Positions 59,685 through 64,000 of a DNA stretch of 64,000 bases are shown piece after piece. This DNA is from Stutzerimonas nitrititolerans. GTDB lineage: Bacteria > Pseudomonadota > Gammaproteobacteria > Pseudomonadales > Pseudomonadaceae. Position numbers and translations under genes: made by a program. The notes under the pieces were generated by a model. It did not search any database. It was not told the DNA's origin and saw only the letters and a program-made list of their open reading frames with translations. Each line of letters begins with the position of its first letter. Positions within the stretch are counted from its first letter, which is position 1. The stretch covers positions 208,312 to 272,311 of the forward strand of contig NZ_RFFL01000006.1 of the NCBI RefSeq assembly GCF_003696285.1, read 5' to 3'.

Positions 59685-62264
59685 ATGATCAACGTCGATT
59701 TGCAACAGCTGGTACAGGCGCTGGATGTCGAAACCCGCCGTGACCTGGAAACCGCAGCCGAGCGCTGCGTCGTACGAGGGGGCAGCAAGGTGCTGGTGGA
59801 GGACCTGCTGCTCGGCCTGCTGGAGCGCGGCGATGGTCTGCTGGTGCGGGCCTTGCAGAATGCAGCTGTCGATGCGGGCGAACTGGCCCAGGCGCTGCAG
59901 CCTCGTGGCGAGAATAGCGAATCGCGCAACCCGGTATTTTCCAGCGAGCTGGTGCAATGGCTGCAGGACGCCCTGCTGGCAGCGAGCCTCGAGCTCGGCC
60001 AAAGCCACGTGGACCAGGCGGCGCTGATTCTGGCGTTGCTGCGCAATCCCCTGCGCTATGCCGGCAGCCATTACCAGCCACTGTTAGCGAAACTCAATGC
60101 CGAACGCCTGCGCGAATTCGCTCTGGCCCAACAGCCACAACAAGCTGGCCAGCCGGCCGCACCGGGCGATACCAACCTCCAGCGCTTCACCCACAACTTC
60201 ACCCAGCAAGCCCGCGACGGCAAGCTTGACCCGGTACTCTGCCGCGATGCGGCGATCCGCCAGATGATCGACATCCTCGCCCGCCGGCGCAAGAACAACC
60301 CCATCGTGGTCGGCGAGGCAGGTGTCGGCAAGACCGCCATCGTCGAAGGGCTGGCACTGCGCATCGCCCATGGCGAGGTGCCCGATGCGTTGAAGGGCGT
60401 CGAACTGCTGTGCCTCGACCTCGGCCTGCTGCAAGCAGGTGCCAGCGTCAAGGGCGAGTTCGAGCGTCGTCTTCAGGGCGTGATCGATGAAGTAAAGAAC
60501 TCGCCGAAACCCATCATCCTTTTCATCGACGAAGCCCATACCCTGATCGGCGCTGGCGGCCAGGCCGGCAGCGGAGATGCCGCCAACCTGCTCAAGCCGG
60601 CTCTCGCACGTGGCGAGCTCCGTACCATCGCCGCAACGACCTGGAGCGAGTACAAGAAATACTTCGAGAAAGACCCTGCGCTGGCGCGGCGCTTTCAGCC
60701 CGTGCAACTGCATGAACCGAGCGTCGACGAAGCCGTCACCATCCTCCGCGGTCTGGCGCCGGTCTATGAAAAGAGTCACGGCATCTATCTGCGCGATGAC
60801 GCGGTGGTCGCCGCGGCCGAGCTGTCCGCACGCTATCTGGCAGGACGCCAGTTGCCGGACAAAGCCGTGGACGTGCTTGATACAGCCTGCGCACGGGTGC
60901 GCATCAGCCTCGCGGCCGCGCCCGAGATATTGGAACGTCTGAGAAACGAAATCGCCGAGGGCGAACGCCAGCATAAGGCGCTGGAGCGCGACCAGGAGGC
61001 CGGGCTGCCAATCGACACGCAGAATCTGGATCGCCTCTACGCTCGTCTGGCCAAAGCACAAACCGAACTGGAGCAGATCGAAACACGCTGGACCGAGCAA
61101 CGTGAACTGGCCGAGCGAATGCTCGAGCTGCGCAGACAGTGCGCAGCCGCACGCGTGGACGACGAACGGGTGACGTGCCTGGAAGAACTCGAAGCCGATC
61201 TGCGAGCGCTCCAGGCACGGCTGGCTGCAGCGCAGGCACAGGAACGGCTGGTTAGCCACGAAGTCTGCCCCCGCCTGGTCGCCGAGGTGATCAGTCACTG
61301 GACCGGTGTGCCGCTGTCGCAGCTGGCGCGCGAGCACAACAGCAAGGTGATCACCTTCGCCAACGATCTCGGCAACCGCGTTCGCGGACAGAAGCAGGCG
61401 GTCGAAGCGCTCGACCGGGCCATGCGCGCCACGGCTGCCGGCCTGAACAAACCCGACGCGCCGGTAGGCGTCTTCCTGCTGGTCGGCCCCAGCGGCGTCG
61501 GCAAGACGGAAACCGCGCTGGCACTGGCGGACCTGCTGTATGGCGGCGAGCGCTTCCTGACCACCATCAACATGTCCGAATTCCAGGAAAAGCACAGCGT
61601 TTCACGACTGATCGGCGCCCCACCGGGCTATGTCGGCTATGGCGAAGGCGGCATGCTCACCGAAGCCGTGCGCCAGAAACCCTATTCCGTGATCCTGCTG
61701 GATGAAGTCGAAAAAGCCGACCCGGAAGTGATGAATGTCTTCTATCAGGTCTTCGACAAGGGCGTGGCCAACGATGGCGAAGGTCGCGTGATCAATTTCC
61801 GCAACACGCTGATCCTGATGACGTCGAATCTCGCCAGCGATCGCATCGAGAGCCTGTGTGCCGATGGCCAGCGACCCGAGGTGAGCACGCTCGAGCAAGC
61901 CATTCGCCCGAAATTGACCCAGCATTTCAAACCAGCATTGCTGGCACGCATGCGCGTGGTGCCGTACTACCCGGTCAATGGCGAGGTGCTGAACGAACTG
62001 GTGGCGCTGAAGCTCGCGCGTTTTGGCGAACGCCTGGCTCGACGCCAGTTGCAATTCAGTTACTCGCAGGCACTGCTCGAGCACCTCTCTCAACGTTGCG
62101 ACAACGGTAACAGCGGCGCCCGCCTGATTGATCAGCTGATCGACCAGCACCTGCAGCCACTGGTAGTGGATCGTCTGCTCGATGCCATGGCCGGTGGCGA
62201 ACCCCTGCAGCGGGTACATGCGACACTCGATGGCGAAGGAGCTGTGATCTGTGAGTTCGCTTGA
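59685..62264 (+). CDS. tssH: TssH (ClpV), sheath-recycling AAA+ ATPase
   Basis: An 859-residue ClpB-like hexameric ATPase. It has an N-terminal domain (residues about 1-160), first AAA+ module with Walker A GEAGVGKTAIVEG and IILFIDEAH, a shortened coiled-coil middle region, and second AAA+ module with LVGPSGVGKTETALALADLL and SVILLDEVEKADPEV. ClpV disassembles contracted TssBC sheaths. The short middle domain and position separate it from housekeeping ClpB. The end overlaps the regulator gene by 14 bases. Confidence 0.95.
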   Translation: MINVDLQQLVQALDVETRRDLETAAERCVVRGGSKVLVEDLLLGLLERGDGLLVRALQNAAVDAGELAQALQPRGENSESRNPVFSSELVQWLQDALLAASLELGQSHVDQAALILALLRNPLRYAGSHYQPLLAKLNAERLREFALAQQPQQAGQPAAPGDTNLQRFTHNFTQQARDGKLDPVLCRDAAIRQMIDILARRRKNNPIVVGEAGVGKTAIVEGLALRIAHGEVPDALKGVELLCLDLGLLQAGASVKGEFERRLQGVIDEVKNSPKPIILFIDEAHTLIGAGGQAGSGDAANLLKPALARGELRTIAATTWSEYKKYFEKDPALARRFQPVQLHEPSVDEAVTILRGLAPVYEKSHGIYLRDDAVVAAAELSARYLAGRQLPDKAVDVLDTACARVRISLAAAPEILERLRNEIAEGERQHKALERDQEAGLPIDTQNLDRLYARLAKAQTELEQIETRWTEQRELAERMLELRRQCAAARVDDERVTCLEELEADLRALQARLAAAQAQERLVSHEVCPRLVAEVISHWTGVPLSQLAREHNSKVITFANDLGNRVRGQKQAVEALDRAMRATAAGLNKPDAPVGVFLLVGPSGVGKTETALALADLLYGGERFLTTINMSEFQEKHSVSRLIGAPPGYVGYGEGGMLTEAVRQKPYSVILLDEVEKADPEVMNVFYQVFDKGVANDGEGRVINFRNTLILMTSNLASDRIESLCADGQRPEVSTLEQAIRPKLTQHFKPALLARMRVVPYYPVNGEVLNELVALKLARFGERLARRQLQFSYSQALLEHLSQRCDNGNSGARLIDQLIDQHLQPLVVDRLLDAMAGGEPLQRVHATLDGEGAVICEFA

Positions 62265-63768
62265 GCAGCCCGGAATGCTTCCCTCGCTTCGCCATGCCGA
62301 ATTCCTGCTCGAGCGCTATGCCGATCTGGCACGCGCCATCAACGCGGAAAGCCTGCTCGGCAGGCTGGTGGAAACCGCCGCACGCCTGAGCGATTGTCGG
62401 CTGAGCCAGATCTATCTGCTCGATGCCACCCACACGCGCCTGATGCTCGCAGCCGAATGGTGCGACGGCTTGCTGCAGCCACGGGAGGCAGCGAGCCTGT
62501 CCAGCGATTACGATGGCGAGCAGCTGCTGCAGTACTGCCTGTGCCAAAACCGAACGCTATGCCTTGCCGAGCTCGACACCAGTCTGCATGCGTCGGGCTT
62601 CCTGCCCAATATCCAGGAAACCTGGCGTAGTCTGCTCTGCCAGCCCCTGCAGGACGAGCACCAACGCGTCGTCGGCCTTCTGCTCGTCGCTCATACACAG
62701 TCAAAGGACCTTCAGGGTTTGAGCGCCTCGCTGGCGCAACTGGGCACCTTCGGGATCGCCCAGCTGCACTTGTTGCAGCGGTTGCATACGAGCGGTAAGG
62801 AACTATCGGTAATGCCAAGCAGCCCCTGTGCCAGCGGATATGGCCTGATCGGCGATAGCCTGCACATGCGCGCGGTGTATCAACTGATCGGCAAAGTCCT
62901 GCATAGCCCGGTCAGCGTGTTGCTGACCGGGGAAACCGGCACCGGCAAGGACCTGGTTGCACGGGCCATCCATGACTGCGGCTATCGGCGCAGCAAGGCC
63001 TTCGTCGTGCAGAACTGCGCGGCGCTCCCTGAGCACCTGCTGGAAAGCGAGCTGTTTGGTTACCGCAAGGGCGCGTTCACCGGAGCCGAGCAGGACCGCA
63101 CCGGCCTTCTCGACGCAGCGGATGGCGGCACACTTTTCCTCGACGAGATCGGCGACATGCCCTTGTTGCTGCAAGCCAAGCTGCTGCGTGTCTTGCAGGA
63201 GGGAGAAGTACGCCCGCTGGGCTCAACCAAGACTCATAAGGTCGACGTGCGCATTATCGCCGCCACTCACCGCAACCTGCGCGCACAAGTTGAAGATGGA
63301 CGATTTCGTGAGGACCTCTTCTACCGCCTCTCGAATTTCCCCATCGAGCTGCCGGCCCTGCGCGAGCGTGGCGAAGATATCTTGCGTCTGGCCCGCCATT
63401 TCGCCGACAAAGGCTGTGCCTTTCTCCAACGCGACCTCTGTCGCTGGTCGGACGCGGCACTGGAGCTTCTCGCCAGCTACGCGTTTCCCGGCAATGTGCG
63501 CGAACTGAAGGCCATGGTCGAGCGCGCCGTCCTGCTCTGTGAAGGCGGCGAGCTGTTGCCGGAACACTTCAACTTTCGCGTCGAAACGGGCCTCGATAGC
63601 AGTATGAATCTGCGTGAACGCATGGAGCGCGTCGAGCGAAGCCTGTTGATGGACTGCTTGCGCAAGAATGGAGGCAACCAGAGCCAAGCCGCACGCGAAC
63701 TTGGCCTGCCCCGTCGGACCCTGCTCTACCGCATGGAACGCCTGAACATCAGCCCGGCGGATCTATAG
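62251..63768 (+). CDS. vasH: VasH-like sigma-54-dependent T6SS activator
   Basis: A 505-residue enhancer-binding protein with an N-terminal GAF-like sensor (about residues 20-180), AAA+ domain with Walker [14 protein letters not shown], the sigma-54 loop GAFTGA and [14 protein letters not shown], and a C-terminal Fis-type helix-turn-helix ([23 protein letters not shown]). VasH proteins activate hcp and other T6SS operons with RpoN. The start is a GTG at 62251 with AAGGAG upstream, overlapping clpV. No response-regulator receiver domain is present. Confidence 0.9.
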   Translation: MSSLEQPGMLPSLRHAEFLLERYADLARAINAESLLGRLVETAARLSDCRLSQIYLLDATHTRLMLAAEWCDGLLQPREAASLSSDYDGEQLLQYCLCQNRTLCLAELDTSLHASGFLPNIQETWRSLLCQPLQDEHQRVVGLLLVAHTQSKDLQGLSASLAQLGTFGIAQLHLLQRLHTSGKELSVMPSSPCASGYGLIGDSLHMRAVYQLIGKVLHSPVSVLLTGETGTGKDLVARAIHDCGYRRSKAFVVQNCAALPEHLLESELFGYRKGAFTGAEQDRTGLLDAADGGTLFLDEIGDMPLLLQAKLLRVLQEGEVRPLGSTKTHKVDVRIIAATHRNLRAQVEDGRFREDLFYRLSNFPIELPALRERGEDILRLARHFADKGCAFLQRDLCRWSDAALELLASYAFPGNVRELKAMVERAVLLCEGGELLPEHFNFRVETGLDSSMNLRERMERVERSLLMDCLRKNGGNQSQAARELGLPRRTLLYRMERLNISPADL

Positions 63769-64000
63769 GCGACGACACTGCCTGCTCCGGCCGGTGGAGT
63801 TTCTATCGCTTCCAGACTTCGCTGGTGCGCCTCGAACAGCGCTTTCGATACAGCCACCCACTCCCACGGTTAGTTAGGTCTCCTGCGCCGAGCCGCAGGG
63901 CCTGGCGATCGCCGGGAACGCTCTCCAATCAGCCCTGGGCCGTGAAGAAATGCATGGTGTGCTTCCGCTTTTTCTTCCACGCAAAGACAAACCCCCGACC
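63769..64000. other. Window end, no gene recognised
   Basis: 232 bases follow the vasH stop. I see no start of a further T6SS gene and no clear terminator or promoter element. Confidence 0.5.

Overview
The window looks like a chromosomal segment of a denitrifying gammaproteobacterium of the Pseudomonas stutzeri (Stutzerimonas) group. The evidence is high G+C, Pseudomonas-type gene order at the left end (rpe-gph, djlA-murU-amgK-lptD-surA-pdxA), and a nirSTB-nirM-nirCFDLGH-nirJEN arrangement together with dnrN, dnrO and dnrP type genes, which I know from P. stutzeri. Family assignments come from reading the translations; no database search was run.

Layout. (1) 1-11.4 kb holds housekeeping genes: the 5' part of gph, rpe, a GABA-type aminotransferase, a DUF3530 protein, the peptidoglycan-recycling pair murU/amgK with djlA, outer-membrane biogenesis (lptD, surA) and pdxA. 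ksgA, which follows pdxA in P. aeruginosa, is absent. (2) 11.4-15.8 kb is a nitric-oxide sensing block: a NorR-type sigma-54 activator divergent from dnrN-dnrO, the FNR-family regulator Dnr, and the small protein DnrP. (3) 16-21.8 kb holds the NO reductase genes (nirQ-norE-norF and norC-norB-norD), all on the minus strand. (4) 22.1-33.9 kb holds cytochrome cd1 nitrite reductase, its electron-donor cytochromes and the complete dedicated haem d1 set (nirS T B M C F D L G H J E N), on the plus strand, interrupted by two small membrane-protein genes on the minus strand. (5) 34-41 kb is accessory: a LysR regulator, an HPP-CBS membrane protein, an orphan cbb3-type CcoN, a soluble CZB chemoreceptor, a short-chain dehydrogenase and NnrS. 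(6) 41.5-49.7 kb is the nitrous oxide reductase cluster nosRZDFYL-tatA. (7) 49.9-52 kb holds an acyl-CoA dehydrogenase and a GNAT acetyltransferase. (8) 52.5-63.8 kb is a type VI secretion cluster, tssA-B-C-E-(DUF2388)-F-G-H plus a VasH-like sigma-54 activator; it probably continues beyond the window, because tssJKLM, hcp and vgrG are not seen.

How the genes work together. Nitrite is reduced to NO (NirS), NO to N2O (NorCB) and N2O to N2 (NosZ). The nitrate-reduction step is not in the window. Eight FNR/Dnr-type half-palindromes (TTGAT-N4-ATCAA and close variants) lie in front of dnrP, norC, nirQ, nirS, nirM, nirJ, nnrS and nosR. With dnr inside the cluster this suggests one NO-responsive regulon. 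dnrN instead has a clear sigma-54 -24/-12 promoter with two GT-N7-AC NorR-type sites, giving a second NO-sensing circuit. Several hairpins inside operons (norB/norD, nosZ/nosD, nirS/nirT) probably set the ratio of enzyme to accessory gene expression. I see no tRNA, rRNA, CRISPR array or complete insertion sequence.
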